DNA of 64,000 bases from Microbacterium psychrotolerans (GCF_031085295.1 NZ_JAVFWO010000002.1:558001-622000), one strand, 5' to 3'. Shown: positions 1 through 9,737, numbered from the stretch's first letter. Numbers and translations: made by a program. Notes: generated from the sequence alone by a model not told the origin.

Positions 1-905
1 TCCCCGACCGCGTGTACGACGTCGGCATCGCCGAGCAGCACGCCGTCGCCTCGGCGGCCGGTCTCGCCTTCGGCGGGCTGCACCCGGTCGTCGCGATCTA
101 TGCGACGTTCATGAACCGCGCGTTCGACCAGGTGCTGATGGATGTCGCCCTCCATCGCGCCGGCGTCACCTTCGTGCTGGACCGCGCCGGGGTCACCGGA
201 CCCGATGGGCCGAGCCATCACGGCATCTGGGATCTGGCCATGCTGCAGCTCGTGCCGAACATCCGCATCGCCGTGCCCCGCGACGGGGAGCGCCTGCGTG
301 AGGAGCTGCAGGAGGCGGTCGCCGTCGACGACGGCCCCACCGTGATCCGCTTCCCGAAGGGCGTCGTCAGCCCCGAGCTCCCGGCGCTGGAGCGCCTCGA
401 TGACGGCGTCGACGTGCTGGTGCGCTCCGACGCCCACGACGTGCTGCTCGTCGGCATCGGCCCCATGGCGCACATCGCCGTCGACGTGGCCGAGCGCCTG
501 CGCGCACAGGGCATCGGCGCCACCGTCGTCGACCCGCGCTGGGCCGTGCCGGTGCAGCCGTCGGTCGTCGACCTCGCGGCATCCCACCGGCTCGTCATCA
601 CGATCGAGGACGGCATCCGCGTGGGCGGCATCGGCACCCGCGTCCGCCAGGTGCTGCGCGAGGCGGGCGTCGACACCGCAGTGGACGAACTGGGTGTGCC
701 CGACGAGTTCATCGACCACGCGAGCCGTGAGCAGATCCTCGAGGATGCCGGGCTCACCGCGGCCAAGATCGCGCAGGACGTCGTGGCGCAGGTGCTCGGC
801 ACCCGCATCCCGGTCGCGCGCGGCGCCCAGAGCGGCGACCCGACGCCGACAGGTCAGATCCCGACGCTGCCGGATCTCGCTCGCAGCCGCGACGACCGGC
901 GCTAG
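1..905 (+). CDS. dxs: 1-deoxy-D-xylulose-5-phosphate synthase, C-terminal part (5' end outside window)
   Basis: Thiamine-diphosphate enzyme that condenses pyruvate and glyceraldehyde 3-phosphate, the first step of the cytosolic MEP isoprenoid pathway. The reading frame is open from the left edge, so the start lies upstream; family members are about 620-640 aa and roughly 300 are present. Visible are the pyrimidine-binding transketolase domain with [10 protein letters not shown], whose Glu activates the cofactor, then [10 protein letters not shown], and a C-terminal transketolase domain from about residue 135 of the fragment. The last 25 residues are a polar tail. The TAG stop overlaps the stop of the convergent neighbour inside one CTAG palindrome. 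Confidence 0.95.
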   Translation, partial: PDRVYDVGIAEQHAVASAAGLAFGGLHPVVAIYATFMNRAFDQVLMDVALHRAGVTFVLDRAGVTGPDGPSHHGIWDLAMLQLVPNIRIAVPRDGERLREELQEAVAVDDGPTVIRFPKGVVSPELPALERLDDGVDVLVRSDAHDVLLVGIGPMAHIAVDVAERLRAQGIGATVVDPRWAVPVQPSVVDLAASHRLVITIEDGIRVGGIGTRVRQVLREAGVDTAVDELGVPDEFIDHASREQILEDAGLTAAKIAQDVVAQVLGTRIPVARGAQSGDPTPTGQIPTLPDLARSRDDRR

Positions 906-1612
906 ACCGACGAGAGGCGCGTCGCGAGGACGGATGCCGCGGCATCCCATTCCGCGCTCTGCGGGTCGGCAGGACGCGGCGTGATCGCCTGCGACAGCAG
1001 GTAGCCGTCGGTGAGTGCGTCGCCCGTGACGATCACGCGCAGCAGCTCGATGCCGCAGTCGGTGCGCACGAGGTCCGAGCAGGCGTCGACGACCCGCGGC
1101 GACAGGAGGTCGTTCGGCGGGAGCACGGCGCCGTCCAGCTGGTGCACGAGATCGCGCAGAGCCGCGCCCACGATGTTGCCCGCGCGTTCGCGCACATTGA
1201 CGACGTCGAGCTCGAGCACACGAAGGTCGTGCCCCGACACGATCGGACGCCAATCGAACGAGGCATGCACCAGATGCTGATGCCCACTGGCAGCGGTGAG
1301 ACTGCGGGCGGGCAGATCCGTCGACCGCGCGCGCACATCGACCAGCCGGTACCAGTAGAAGATCGGGAACGCGCCATGGGTGCCGGGCCGCAGCACCACC
1401 ACCTCGCCGCGACCGTCGTCCGCGCCGCGGCTGCGACGGATGATCGGCTTGCCGTTGCGAGTGCGGATCGCGGTCGAACCCTCGTCGACCGTCACCAGGA
1501 ACAGCTTCATGAGGGCGGGGACAACCACGAGCAGCGTCAACGCCGCGCCGCTGGTCTTGACCAGCACCCCCAGCGCGCTGCCGCTGAACATCCCCGAGAT
1601 CACATCCAGCAT
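902..1612 (-). CDS. SPFH/Band 7-like membrane protein
   Basis: A 236-aa protein with one N-terminal membrane segment (about residues 13-38, [16 protein letters not shown] then [10 protein letters not shown]) followed by a domain that reads like an SPFH/Band 7 (stomatin-like) fold: [14 protein letters not shown], then [20 protein letters not shown]. Family members scaffold membrane complexes, but this one is short and its role is unknown. The start is ATG at 1612 because GGGAGG lies about 8 bases upstream; a longer reading to 1792 has a low-complexity leader without that support. It is convergent with dxs and its TAG stop overlaps the dxs stop. The family assignment rests on local resemblance only. 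Confidence 0.7.
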   Translation of the reverse strand: MLDVISGMFSGSALGVLVKTSGAALTLLVVVPALMKLFLVTVDEGSTAIRTRNGKPIIRRSRGADDGRGEVVVLRPGTHGAFPIFYWYRLVDVRARSTDLPARSLTAASGHQHLVHASFDWRPIVSGHDLRVLELDVVNVRERAGNIVGAALRDLVHQLDGAVLPPNDLLSPRVVDACSDLVRTDCGIELLRVIVTGDALTDGYLLSQAITPRPADPQSAEWDAAASVLATRLSSV

Positions 1613-1795
1613 CCGGACACCTCCCGTTCGCACCATCCGACAGGGACAGGATGCCCTGCGCAGAAGGGCTGCTGCGCCCTGGCGGCCCGAGGGCGCCGAG
1701 TGTTCATACGCCGGACGCGTCGCGTTCCGTGAGGCGAGCATCGCTGTTCGCAGCGCGGCCGCGACGAGCGGTCCGCGGCTCCCCGCGGACATGCG

Positions 1796-1829
1796 GAAGG
1801 GCGCATCCTCCGCAGAGGATGCGCCCTTC
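1796..1829 (-). terminator. Hairpin terminator downstream of the fad operon
   Basis: A perfect 15-bp inverted repeat (arms 1796-1810 and 1815-1829, loop CGCA) lies 20 bases past the fadB stop. There is no long U-run on either side, as is common for high-GC actinobacterial terminators. Confidence 0.65.
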
Positions 1830-1848
1830 CATGAGCGGCTCGACCGTG

Positions 1849-3993
1849 TCAGCCGGCGATGCCCTTGATCACCGGGTGATGGAAGGTGTCACCGAACGCG
1901 CGCTCGGATGCGCCCTCACGATCGAGGTACGGCGATGCGCCGCCGTCAATGAACGGCCAGCCTGCGCCGAGGATGAGGCAGAGGTCGATGTCTTCCACCT
2001 CGGGCACCACACCGTCGTCGAGCATGATCTTGATCTCCTGCGCGAGACCGTCCTGCACCCGGGCCAGGATGGTCTCGGCCGACGCCGGCGACGAGCCCAC
2101 GGCGGGCTTGAGCAGCTTCTCGGCGGCCTTGGTCCAGCCGGTGACACGGCCGCCGCGGTCCTTCTCGACGACCTCCGGCAGTTCCGCGAGCGCGTGGAAG
2201 TTCTCGTTCGCATAGAAGCGGTCGGGGAACGCGTGCACCATCGTGTCCTGGACGTGCGCGGCCACCTTCCAGCCGACGAGGTCGATGAGCTGGAACGGGC
2301 CCATCGGCAGCCCGAGAGGCGCGAACGCCTTCTCGACATCCGCCACCGCCGTGCCCTCGTAGACCGCGCGCGCAGCCTCGCCCATGACCTTCGCCAGCAG
2401 GCGGTTCACCACGAACCCCGGCGCGTCCGCGGTGAGCACCGCGTTCTTGCCCAAGTTGCGCGCGACCATGAACGCGGTCGACAGGGCGGCATCCGATGTC
2501 TGCGGCGTCTTCACGATCTCGATCAGCGGCATCACCGCGACCGGATTGAAGAAGTGGAAGCCGACGAGGCGCTCAGGGTGCGCGAGCTTCCCGCCGATCT
2601 CCTCGACGGACAGCGATGAGGTGTTGGTCGCGAGGATCGCGTCCTCGGCGACGATCTGCTCGATCTCGCCGAACACCTGCTGCTTGACGCCGACCTCCTC
2701 GAACACGGCCTCGATGACGAAGTCGCAGTCCGCGTACAGGCTCTTGTCGGTGGTTCCGGTCACGAGCGCGCGCAGCCGGTTGGCGGTGTCTCCGTCGAGG
2801 CGGCCCTTCGCCTCGAGCTTGCCGATCTCGTCGTGGATGTACGCGACGCCCTTGTCGACGCGCGCCTGATCCAGATCCGTGATGAGCACGGGCACCTGGA
2901 GCTTGCGCACGAACAGGAGGGCGAACTGGCTCGCCATCAGGCCGGCGCCGATGATCCCGACCTTCCCGACCTTCTTCGCCAGCTGCTTGTCGGGAGCGCC
3001 GACCGGGCGCTTGGCGCGCTTCTGCACCAGATCGAAGGCGTACATCGACGCCGCGAACTGGTCGCCGGTGACGAGCTGGGCCAGCGCCTCGTCCTCACGC
3101 GCGAAGCCCTCGGCCTTCGTGCCGCTCTTCGCCTTGTCGAGGAGCTCCAGCGCCGCGTACGGCGACTTCGGAACCGTGCCGATCTTGGACTCGAGCATGC
3201 CCCGGGCCATCTTGATCGCGATGGGCCACTTGGTGAGGCGCTCGATCTTGCCCGGCTCGTTCTTGCGGTCCACCTTGGTCTTGCCGGTCAGCACGCCGTC
3301 CGCCCAGGCCAGCGAGTCCTCGAGGTAGTTTGCCGCCGGGAAGATCGCGTCGACGATGCCGTACTCGAACGCCTGCTGCGGCTTCAGCATCCGGTTCTGC
3401 TTGAGCGGGTTGGAGATCACGACCTCGAGAGCGTTCTCGATGCCGATGAGGTTCGGAAGCAGGTACGCACCGCCCCAGCCCGGGATGATGCCGAGGAAGA
3501 CCTCGGGCAGCGCGATCGCGGCGGCCGAGGCATCCACCGTCCGGTACGTCGAGTTGAGCGCGATCTCGAGCCCGCCGCCCAGCGCGAGGCCGTTCACGAA
3601 GGCGAACGTCGGGACGCCCAGCTCGGACAGCTTGCCGAACACCTTGTGGCCGAGCTGGGCAACCAGCCGCGCGTCGTCCTTCGAGCCGACCTTGCCGATG
3701 TCGGACAGGTCGGCACCGGCCGCGAGGATGTACTGCTTGCCGGTGATGCCGACCGCCTGGATCTCGCCGGCGGAGGCACGCGCCTTGAGGGCGTCGAGCG
3801 TCTCGCCGAGCTGGAACATCGTGGCGGGGCCGAGCGTGTTGGGCCGGGTGTGGTCCCGCCCGTTGTCGAGCGTGATCAGCGCCATGACCTTGCCGGAGGC
3901 GAGACGGATGTCGCGCACCCGCGACTGCGTGATCACCTCGCCCTCGGTGTCGGCGAGGATCGGGGAGAAGTCGATGTCGTCGTAGTTCGTCAT
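1849..3993 (-). CDS. fadB: 3-hydroxyacyl-CoA dehydrogenase / enoyl-CoA hydratase (FadB/FadJ type)
   Basis: Bifunctional fatty-acid beta-oxidation enzyme, 714 aa, the usual family length. Residues about 1-270 form the crotonase domain with GLALGGGLEIALNS and ALPEVFLGIIPGWGG, carrying the two catalytic glutamates. A Rossmann NAD domain follows (VGIIGAGLMASQFALLFV at about 345), with the dehydrogenase His in HFFNPVAVMPLIEIV, then the C-terminal 3HCDH domain. It starts 7 bases after the thiolase stop, so the two form a fadA-fadB operon: hydration and oxidation here, thiolysis by the upstream partner. Specificity for chain length cannot be read from the sequence. Confidence 0.95.
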   Translation of the reverse strand: MTNYDDIDFSPILADTEGEVITQSRVRDIRLASGKVMALITLDNGRDHTRPNTLGPATMFQLGETLDALKARASAGEIQAVGITGKQYILAAGADLSDIGKVGSKDDARLVAQLGHKVFGKLSELGVPTFAFVNGLALGGGLEIALNSTYRTVDASAAAIALPEVFLGIIPGWGGAYLLPNLIGIENALEVVISNPLKQNRMLKPQQAFEYGIVDAIFPAANYLEDSLAWADGVLTGKTKVDRKNEPGKIERLTKWPIAIKMARGMLESKIGTVPKSPYAALELLDKAKSGTKAEGFAREDEALAQLVTGDQFAASMYAFDLVQKRAKRPVGAPDKQLAKKVGKVGIIGAGLMASQFALLFVRKLQVPVLITDLDQARVDKGVAYIHDEIGKLEAKGRLDGDTANRLRALVTGTTDKSLYADCDFVIEAVFEEVGVKQQVFGEIEQIVAEDAILATNTSSLSVEEIGGKLAHPERLVGFHFFNPVAVMPLIEIVKTPQTSDAALSTAFMVARNLGKNAVLTADAPGFVVNRLLAKVMGEAARAVYEGTAVADVEKAFAPLGLPMGPFQLIDLVGWKVAAHVQDTMVHAFPDRFYANENFHALAELPEVVEKDRGGRVTGWTKAAEKLLKPAVGSSPASAETILARVQDGLAQEIKIMLDDGVVPEVEDIDLCLILGAGWPFIDGGASPYLDREGASERAFGDTFHHPVIKGIAG

Positions 3994-4000
3994 GCCGCGA

Positions 4001-5206
4001 TTACTTCCGCTTCTTTCCGTCGTAGAACGGGTTCTCCCAGATGACCGAGCCGCCCTGGCCGAGACCCACGCACATGGCAGTCAGTCCGTAGCGCACGTCC
4101 GGTCGCTCGGCGAACTGAGCCGCGAGCTGGATCATCAGTCGGACGCCCGACGCCGCGAGGGGGTGGCCGAGCGCGATCGCGCCGCCCCACTGGTTGACGC
4201 GCGGGTCGTCGTCGGCGATGCCGAAGTGATCGAGCAGCGAGATCACCTGGATCGCGAACGCCTCGTTCAGCTCGAACAGGCCGATGTCATCGATCTTCAG
4301 GCCGGCCTTCTTGAGCGCCTTCTCGGTCGAGGGGATCGGCCCGATGCCCATGATCTCGGGCTGCACGCCGGCGAAGGCGAACGAGACGAGCTTCATCTTC
4401 GGGCGCAGGCCGAGCTCCTTGACGGCGCCGCCACCTGCGAGGAGCGACATCGTCGCACCGTCGGTGAGCGGCGACGACGTGCCCGCAGTGACACGGCCGT
4501 GCGGCCGGAAGGGGGTCTTGAGGCCCGCGAGGTCCTCCATCGTCGTCTGCGGGCGACGACCCTCGTCCTCGGTCGCCAGGCCCCACGAGCCCTCGGCGTC
4601 CTTGATCGCGACCGACACGAGGTCGGGCTGGAACTTGCCGGCGTCGTACGCGGCCTGCGCCTTGTGCTGGCTCAGCATCCCGAAGCGGTCGGAGCGCTCC
4701 TTGGTGAGGTGCGGGAAGCGGTCGAAGATCCGCTCCGCGGTCACGCCCATGTTCAGCGCGCCGGGGTCGACCATCTTCTCCGCCACGAACCGCGGGTTGG
4801 GGTCGGCATTGCCACCGATCGGGTGGTGGCCCATGTGCTCGACGCCGCCCGCGAGGGCCACGTCGTACATGCCCACGCCGATGGAGCCGGCCATCGTGGT
4901 GACGCTCGTCATCGCGCCCGCGCACATGCGGTCGATCGCGAAGCCCGGGACGGTCTGGGGGAGCCCCGCGAGGATCGCGACGCTGCGGCCGAGGGTCAGT
5001 CCCTGGTCGCCCGTCTGCGACGTCGCGGCGATGGCGACGTCATCGATGCGGTCCTTCGGAACGCCCGGGTTGCGCTCCAGGAGTCCGATCGTCGCCTTGA
5101 CGGCGAGGTCGTCCGCTCGGGTGTTCCAGTACATGCCTTTCTCGCCGGCGCGCCCGAACGGGGTGCGCATTCCATCGACGAAGAAGACGTCCGAAATCTC
5201 GGCCAC
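4001..5206 (-). CDS. fadA: Acetyl-CoA C-acyltransferase (thiolase, FadA type)
   Basis: Thiolase of 401 aa that cleaves 3-ketoacyl-CoA with CoA in beta-oxidation. The acylated Cys is in IDRMCAGAMTS, the catalytic His in GGAIALGHPLAASG, and the second Cys in AMCVGLGQGG near the C-terminus. All three active-site motifs are intact. The start is GTG at 5206, preceded by GGAGG at a normal distance. It is the first gene of a two-gene operon with fadB. The degradative role is inferred from the partner gene, because biosynthetic thiolases share the motifs. Confidence 0.94.
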   Translation of the reverse strand: MAEISDVFFVDGMRTPFGRAGEKGMYWNTRADDLAVKATIGLLERNPGVPKDRIDDVAIAATSQTGDQGLTLGRSVAILAGLPQTVPGFAIDRMCAGAMTSVTTMAGSIGVGMYDVALAGGVEHMGHHPIGGNADPNPRFVAEKMVDPGALNMGVTAERIFDRFPHLTKERSDRFGMLSQHKAQAAYDAGKFQPDLVSVAIKDAEGSWGLATEDEGRRPQTTMEDLAGLKTPFRPHGRVTAGTSSPLTDGATMSLLAGGGAVKELGLRPKMKLVSFAFAGVQPEIMGIGPIPSTEKALKKAGLKIDDIGLFELNEAFAIQVISLLDHFGIADDDPRVNQWGGAIALGHPLAASGVRLMIQLAAQFAERPDVRYGLTAMCVGLGQGGSVIWENPFYDGKKRK

Positions 5207-5278
5207 TCTGCCTCCAAAAATAGGGATGCCGCCAGCCTAGGAGGGGCCGCGGAACGGCCGGAATCGGGTGGCGGAAAC

Positions 5279-6478
5279 CTACGAAGCCGGTTCCGACGCC
5301 TCCGACACGGCTTGCACGGAACCCACAAAGGCATCGGCGATCACCTGTGCAGTCTGCGCAATCTGCCAGGGACGCGCACCGAGCACGGCGAGGGCGTCTC
5401 CGACGGTCTCCGCGGTCAGCGGCTGCGGGGGAGACCACGCGACCCGCCGCAGCAGCTCCGGCGTCAGGAGGTTCTCGGTCGGCATGTGCAGCTCTTCGGC
5501 GCGCTTCTCGACCACGGGACGGGCCGCCTTGAGGCGGGCGTCGGCCTCGGGGTTCCGGTCGACCCACGCGCGGGGCGGCGGCAGCGTGTCTCCGCCGGTG
5601 GCCCGCTCGAGAGGCAGCTGCGTCACGGCACGCCCCGCCTCGATCGCCGCCCACCATCGGTCGAGCTGCGAGCGGCTCGCGCGTCCGGTGAAGTCCTTCA
5701 GCGCCGCGAGGGCGCTCTTGGACGGCGGATCGGCGATCACGGCGGCGACGAGCGCGCGGTCGGGGACGAGCCGTCCGGGAGCGACATCCTCTTCGCGCGC
5801 GTACTCCTCGCGGGCGATCCACAGCTCGCGAGCGACCGCCAGCGCCTTCCGGCCACGCACGGTGTGGAGGCCCGAGAGCCGGCGCCAGGGTTCTTCGCGC
5901 TGGGGCTTGGGCTCGCGTTCGAGCACGGCGCGGAACTCCTCGGCGGCGAACTCCGTCTTGCCCTGCTCCACCAGCTCGTCGGCGAGCTTGTCACGCACGT
6001 CGACGAGGTGCTCCACATCGAGCGCTGCGTACTCCAGCCACGATTGCGGCAGCGGCCGGGTCGACCAGTCGGAAGCCGAGTGGGCCTTCGCGAGGGTGAT
6101 GCCGAGCGTGTCCTCGACGACGGCGCCGAGGCCGACGCGCTCATGGCCCAGCAGGCGTGCCGCCAGCTCGGTGTCGAAGATGCTCGCCGGTTCCAGGCCG
6201 ATCTCGCGCAGCGACGGCAGATCCTGACTCGCGGCGTGGAGCACCCATTCCTGGTCGCCGATGGCGGCCTGGAGCGCCCGGAAGTCGCCGATCGGCGGCG
6301 GATCGAAGAGGAACACGCCCGCGCCGCGGCGGAACACCTGCACCAGGTACGCACGCTGGGAGTAGCGGAAGCCCGACGCGCGCTCGACGTCGACGGCGAC
6401 CGGACCCTCACCTGCGGCGAGACGCCGCGCCGTCTCCTCGACGCGCGCGAGCTCGTCGATCACGTCGTATTCAGCCAC
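5279..6478 (-). CDS. rnd: Ribonuclease D-like 3'-5' exonuclease with HRDC domain
   Basis: A 399-aa DEDD-superfamily exoribonuclease for 3' trimming of stable RNAs. The exonuclease domain (about 1-200) shows VAVDVERAS (Asp and Glu of motif I), HAASQDLPSL (motif II) and YAALDVEHLVDV (motif III Tyr and Asp). An HRDC-like helical domain follows at about 215-290 and a second helical region fills the C-terminus. The GTG start at 6478 overlaps the stop of the DUF3000 gene in GTGGCTGA, so the two are translationally coupled. Actinobacterial members are often annotated only as HRDC domain proteins. Confidence 0.9.
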   Translation of the reverse strand: MAEYDVIDELARVEETARRLAAGEGPVAVDVERASGFRYSQRAYLVQVFRRGAGVFLFDPPPIGDFRALQAAIGDQEWVLHAASQDLPSLREIGLEPASIFDTELAARLLGHERVGLGAVVEDTLGITLAKAHSASDWSTRPLPQSWLEYAALDVEHLVDVRDKLADELVEQGKTEFAAEEFRAVLEREPKPQREEPWRRLSGLHTVRGRKALAVARELWIAREEYAREEDVAPGRLVPDRALVAAVIADPPSKSALAALKDFTGRASRSQLDRWWAAIEAGRAVTQLPLERATGGDTLPPPRAWVDRNPEADARLKAARPVVEKRAEELHMPTENLLTPELLRRVAWSPPQPLTAETVGDALAVLGARPWQIAQTAQVIADAFVGSVQAVSEASEPAS

Positions 6479-7061
6479 GCGGCGACCTGTGCGAACCGAG
6501 CATCGCGATCCCTTCCGAGCCGGGGGGAAGACCGGCCAGCATGCAAACCAACTCCGCCCATGCTTCCACGTGCGCAGCGATCGCGCCTTCCGGCGACCAC
6601 GACGCACGCAATTCGATCTGCGCCCCATCGCCCTCGGCCGCCAGGGCGCCGAAGCCCTTGGAGAGCGTCTTGGTGGCGGTGCCGGATGCCGAGTGGAAGC
6701 CCGCGCCTCGCGACTCCAGTGCGTCGGTGAGCCACGTCCATGCGACATCGGCGAGGAGCGGATCGATGCCGATCTCGGGCTCCAGCGGCGCCTGCGCGAA
6801 ACACACGATCCGCCACGGACCGTTCCAGGGGGCGGGTTCGTCGGGATCGTGCAGCAGCACGAGACGACCGGTGCCGTACGGAGAGTCCGTGTCATCGGGC
6901 GAGGAGCGCACATCGCCCGCGATCGCGATCGCGTCGGGCGCGAGTCCCTGGGGCGCAGCGATCTCCCGCACCGTCAGGTCTTCGCGGAAGCGGATGTCAC
7001 GCACCGCCTGCGCGGCCTGCTCGAAGGCGCTCGATGCCGCGGGGGGACGCTGCTCAGCCAC
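6471..7061 (-). CDS. DUF3000 domain protein
   Basis: A 196-aa soluble protein of the actinobacterial DUF3000 family, function unknown. Recognisable stretches include AVRDIRFREDLTVREI, RLVLLHDPDEPAPWNGPWR and WTWLTDALESRGA. It is coupled to the RNase D gene by an 8-base overlap, as in many actinobacteria, which hints at a role with that nuclease but does not prove one. The GTG start at 7061 sits 6 bases after TAGTCT on this strand, so the mRNA is probably leaderless. Confidence 0.88.
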   Translation of the reverse strand: MAEQRPPAASSAFEQAAQAVRDIRFREDLTVREIAAPQGLAPDAIAIAGDVRSSPDDTDSPYGTGRLVLLHDPDEPAPWNGPWRIVCFAQAPLEPEIGIDPLLADVAWTWLTDALESRGAGFHSASGTATKTLSKGFGALAAEGDGAQIELRASWSPEGAIAAHVEAWAELVCMLAGLPPGSEGIAMLGSHRSPRG

Positions 7062-7067
7062 GCGGAC

Positions 7068-7073
7068 AGACTA
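7068..7073 (-). promoter_or_regulatory. -10 element of the DUF3000-rnd operon
   Basis: TAGTCT on the minus strand, 6 bases before the GTG start at 7061. No convincing -35 is visible. It overlaps the divergent -10 at 7072-7077. Confidence 0.5.
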
Positions 7074-7077
7074 GAAT
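7072..7077 (+). promoter_or_regulatory. -10 element of the alpha/beta hydrolase gene
   Basis: TAGAAT, 9 bases before the ATG at 7087. The predicted transcript would have at most a few untranslated bases. Confidence 0.5.
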
Positions 7078-7086
7078 CGTTCCTCG

Positions 7087-8289
7087 ATGGTCGCCTCCAG
7101 GCGCGCCGCAGTGCGCGCCGCATCTCCTGCCCTCGTCGCCGGCGTGAAGGCCGCGCTCACTGTGCTGAGCGTGGCACTGGCCGGCGCGCTGGGCGCCCTT
7201 GCCGCCGGCTCCGTGCTGATGGCGCGCAAGGTGGTCACCCCTGCACGACGTCTGGCCGACACCCGCATCCTCGCGCTCGACACGGCCGCGCAGACCATCA
7301 CGCTGTCGCGGACGGCCGACACCGAGCTGCCGGGGCGCTACGGTCTGTTCACGACGGGGTCGTCCGACTACATCAAGCTCGGCTCGGTGCTCTCGGAGGA
7401 TGCGACAAGCGTCAAGCGCAAGCTCCTCACGCACATCCCCGCGGACGCGCGTCTGGAGCCCGAAGCCGCGTTCAGTGGGTGGTACTACGACCGTCCCGAG
7501 CAGCTCCAGCTGCCGTTCACCCCAGAGCTGATCGGCTCGACGGTCGGCCCCTGCCCGGCGTGGCTGTTCCCGGCGGGCGGAGGCGACACCTGGGTGATCC
7601 AGGTGCACGGTCGCGGCACCACGCGCGCCGAATGCCTCCGGGCCGTGCCGGTCTTCCACGCGCTGGGGATCACCTCCCTGGTCGTCTCGTATCGCAACGA
7701 CGCCGAAGCGCCCCGCAGCCGCAGCGGCACCTACACCCTCGGGGCGACCGAATGGCGCGACGTCGACGCGGCCGTCGGCTTCGCCCGTCGTCGTGGCGCG
7801 CAGCGCATCATCATCATGGGATGGTCGATGGGTGGAGCCATCGCACTGCAGCTCGCGCTCAACTCCCCGCACGGCGACGCGATCGCCGGTCTGATCCTCG
7901 AGTCGCCGGTCGTCGACTGGCGCACCGTGCTGAACTATCAGGCTCGCGCGGAGCGCGTGCCCGGAGCGGTCAGCCGGCTGGCGATGGGCGCGCTTCAGAC
8001 CGAGTGGGCGTCTCCGCTGACGCGGGCCGGCGCGGCCATCCGCCTCGATCAGCTCGACGTCGTCGCCCGTGCGGCCGAGCTGCGGCATCCGATCCTGATC
8101 CTGCACAGCGACGACGACGGCTTCGTGCCGTCGGACGCGTCTCACGGTCTCGTCGCGGCCCGCCCCGACCTGGTGGAGATGCAGGTCTTCGAAGTGGCGC
8201 GGCACACCAAGCTCTGGAACTACGACCAGGAGCGCTGGAGCACCAGCATCGGCGCATGGCTGACCGCCCAGGGGATCATCGCGGACTGA
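7087..8289 (+). CDS. Alpha/beta hydrolase, membrane-anchored
   Basis: A 400-aa hydrolase with an N-terminal membrane segment (about residues 20-45, ALTVLSVALAGALGALAAGS) and an alpha/beta hydrolase domain from about 150. The nucleophile elbow is GWSMGGAIAL, the acid is probably in HSDDDGFVPSD, and the His in EVARHTKLWN. VIQVHGRG is the oxyanion strand. The substrate is unknown; the closest named relatives are serine aminopeptidase S33-like or YqiA/BAAT-like hydrolases. It is divergent from the DUF3000 gene with only 25 bases between starts. Confidence 0.9.
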   Translation: MVASRRAAVRAASPALVAGVKAALTVLSVALAGALGALAAGSVLMARKVVTPARRLADTRILALDTAAQTITLSRTADTELPGRYGLFTTGSSDYIKLGSVLSEDATSVKRKLLTHIPADARLEPEAAFSGWYYDRPEQLQLPFTPELIGSTVGPCPAWLFPAGGGDTWVIQVHGRGTTRAECLRAVPVFHALGITSLVVSYRNDAEAPRSRSGTYTLGATEWRDVDAAVGFARRRGAQRIIIMGWSMGGAIALQLALNSPHGDAIAGLILESPVVDWRTVLNYQARAERVPGAVSRLAMGALQTEWASPLTRAGAAIRLDQLDVVARAAELRHPILILHSDDDGFVPSDASHGLVAARPDLVEMQVFEVARHTKLWNYDQERWSTSIGAWLTAQGIIAD

Positions 8290-8304
8290 GCGGACCGCGG
8301 CGCG

Positions 8305-8745
8305 TCAGGCGGTCGAGGCGGCGCGGACCTGCCGCTGCGCCCGCAGGAGCATCCCCGTCATCCCGGAGATGCGCAAGGGCGATACGACGCGCGTGAGTCC
8401 CAGCGTCTGCGGGTAGTCGCCGGGCACTGCCAGCACCTCCGCTGCCGTGAGTCCGGTGAGGCCTTGTGCCAGGATGCTCGCGAAGCCGCGGGTCGTCGGC
8501 GCCTCGGGCGGCGCGGTGGCATGCATCGCGACGACGCCCTCGGCATCCACGTCGACGATGATGAAGACCGGCGACTGGCACTCGACCACGCGCTCGTACC
8601 GCTCGGGATGATCCTCGTACTCAGCCGGCACCGGCGGCAGCTCGTACGAGTACTCAAGCAGCAGTTGCAGCCGGTCGGGTTCGGGCAGCTCCAGGAACTC
8701 GTCGCGGATCTCGGCGAGACGGTCGGGCAGGACGGCTTCGGTCAT
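8305..8745 (-). CDS. sufE: SufE family Fe-S cluster assembly protein
   Basis: A 146-aa SufE-type sulfur acceptor that takes persulfide sulfur from the cysteine desulfurase SufS and stimulates it. The conserved Cys is in RVVECQSPVFI at about residue 56, and FASILAQGLTGLTAAEVL is the family helix. The ATG at 8745 is preferred over ATG 8754 because GGGAGG abuts the latter and is about 7 bases from the former. It lies downstream of the rhodanese gene on the same strand, so both sulfur-transfer proteins may be cotranscribed. Confidence 0.92.
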   Translation of the reverse strand: MTEAVLPDRLAEIRDEFLELPEPDRLQLLLEYSYELPPVPAEYEDHPERYERVVECQSPVFIIVDVDAEGVVAMHATAPPEAPTTRGFASILAQGLTGLTAAEVLAVPGDYPQTLGLTRVVSPLRISGMTGMLLRAQRQVRAASTA

Positions 8746-8831
8746 CTCTGCCATCCTCCCACGCGGTGGAGCCGTGCGTCCCGGGACTGCGCGGATGACA
8801 GGGTTCGCACGGCGGGGGATGACGTCGCGGC

Positions 8832-9737
8832 TCAGCGGGCGGGCGCCGCTCCGGGCTCCGAGCCCGTCACGATCGGCACGCGCACGGCGCTGCCCCACTC
8901 GGTCCACGATCCGTCGTAGTTGCGGACGTCGTCGAAGCCGAGGAGGTGCTGCAGGACGAACCACGTGTGACTCGACCGCTCGCCGATGCGGCAGTACGCG
9001 ACGATCGAATCGCCGTCGTCGAGGCCGATCTCGTCGCGGTAGATCGCGTCGAGCTCGGCGCGCGTCTTGAAGCCGCCGTCGGCGGCGACGGCGCGCGCCC
9101 ACGGCACGCTCTGCGCGGACGGGATGTGGCCCCCGCGCAGCGCGCCCTCCTCGGGGTAGGCCGGGGCGGTGGTGCGGGATCCGTCGTACTCCTCGGGGGA
9201 GCGGACGTCGATGAGGGGCCCGTTGCCCAGGTGCGCGAGCACATCCTCCTTGTAGGCGCGCAGCGCCGCGTCGTCGCGCTCGACCAACGGGTAGCGGGTG
9301 GGCGCCGGCTCCGATGGCTCGGTGGTGATCGGGCGCCCCTCGGCGATCCACTTGTCGCGCCCGCCGTCGAGCAGGCGGACGTCTTCGTGGCCGAACAGAG
9401 AGAACACCCACAGCGCGTAGGCGGCCCACCAGTTGTTCTTGTCGCCGTAGATGACGACGGTGTCGTCGCGAGAGATGCCCTTGCGGCTGAGCAGGGCGGC
9501 GAAGCCCTCGCCGTCCACGTAGTCGCGGACCACGGGATCGTTGAGCTCGGTGTGCCAGTCGACCTTGACCGCACCGGGGATGTGCCCCGTCTCGTAGAGG
9601 AGGACGTCCTCGTCGGATTCCACCACGACCAGGCCCGGCTCGCCGAGATGCTCCTGGAGCCACTCGCCCGTGACGAGGCGGCCCGGCTGGGCATAGGCGG
9701 CGAACTTCTCGGACGAGGTGTCGGTCTCGACGGGCAT
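8832..9737 (-). CDS. sseA: Thiosulfate/3-mercaptopyruvate sulfurtransferase, two rhodanese domains
   Basis: A 301-aa tandem rhodanese that moves sulfane sulfur to a thiophilic acceptor through a Cys persulfide. The N-terminal domain (about 15-135) is the inactive copy, with [13 protein letters not shown] lacking Cys. The C-terminal domain (about 165-285) has the active loop [11 protein letters not shown]. The ATG at 9737 is chosen for AGGAGA 4-5 bases upstream; an upstream ATG at 9779 has no such site. It pairs with sufE downstream. Confidence 0.92.
   Translation of the reverse strand: MPVETDTSSEKFAAYAQPGRLVTGEWLQEHLGEPGLVVVESDEDVLLYETGHIPGAVKVDWHTELNDPVVRDYVDGEGFAALLSRKGISRDDTVVIYGDKNNWWAAYALWVFSLFGHEDVRLLDGGRDKWIAEGRPITTEPSEPAPTRYPLVERDDAALRAYKEDVLAHLGNGPLIDVRSPEEYDGSRTTAPAYPEEGALRGGHIPSAQSVPWARAVAADGGFKTRAELDAIYRDEIGLDDGDSIVAYCRIGERSSHTWFVLQHLLGFDDVRNYDGSWTEWGSAVRVPIVTGSEPGAAPAR

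Noticed and set aside
1651..2619. Plus-strand open frame opposite fadB
   Set aside because: Antisense shadow of fadB with no domain and it would cross the fad terminator.
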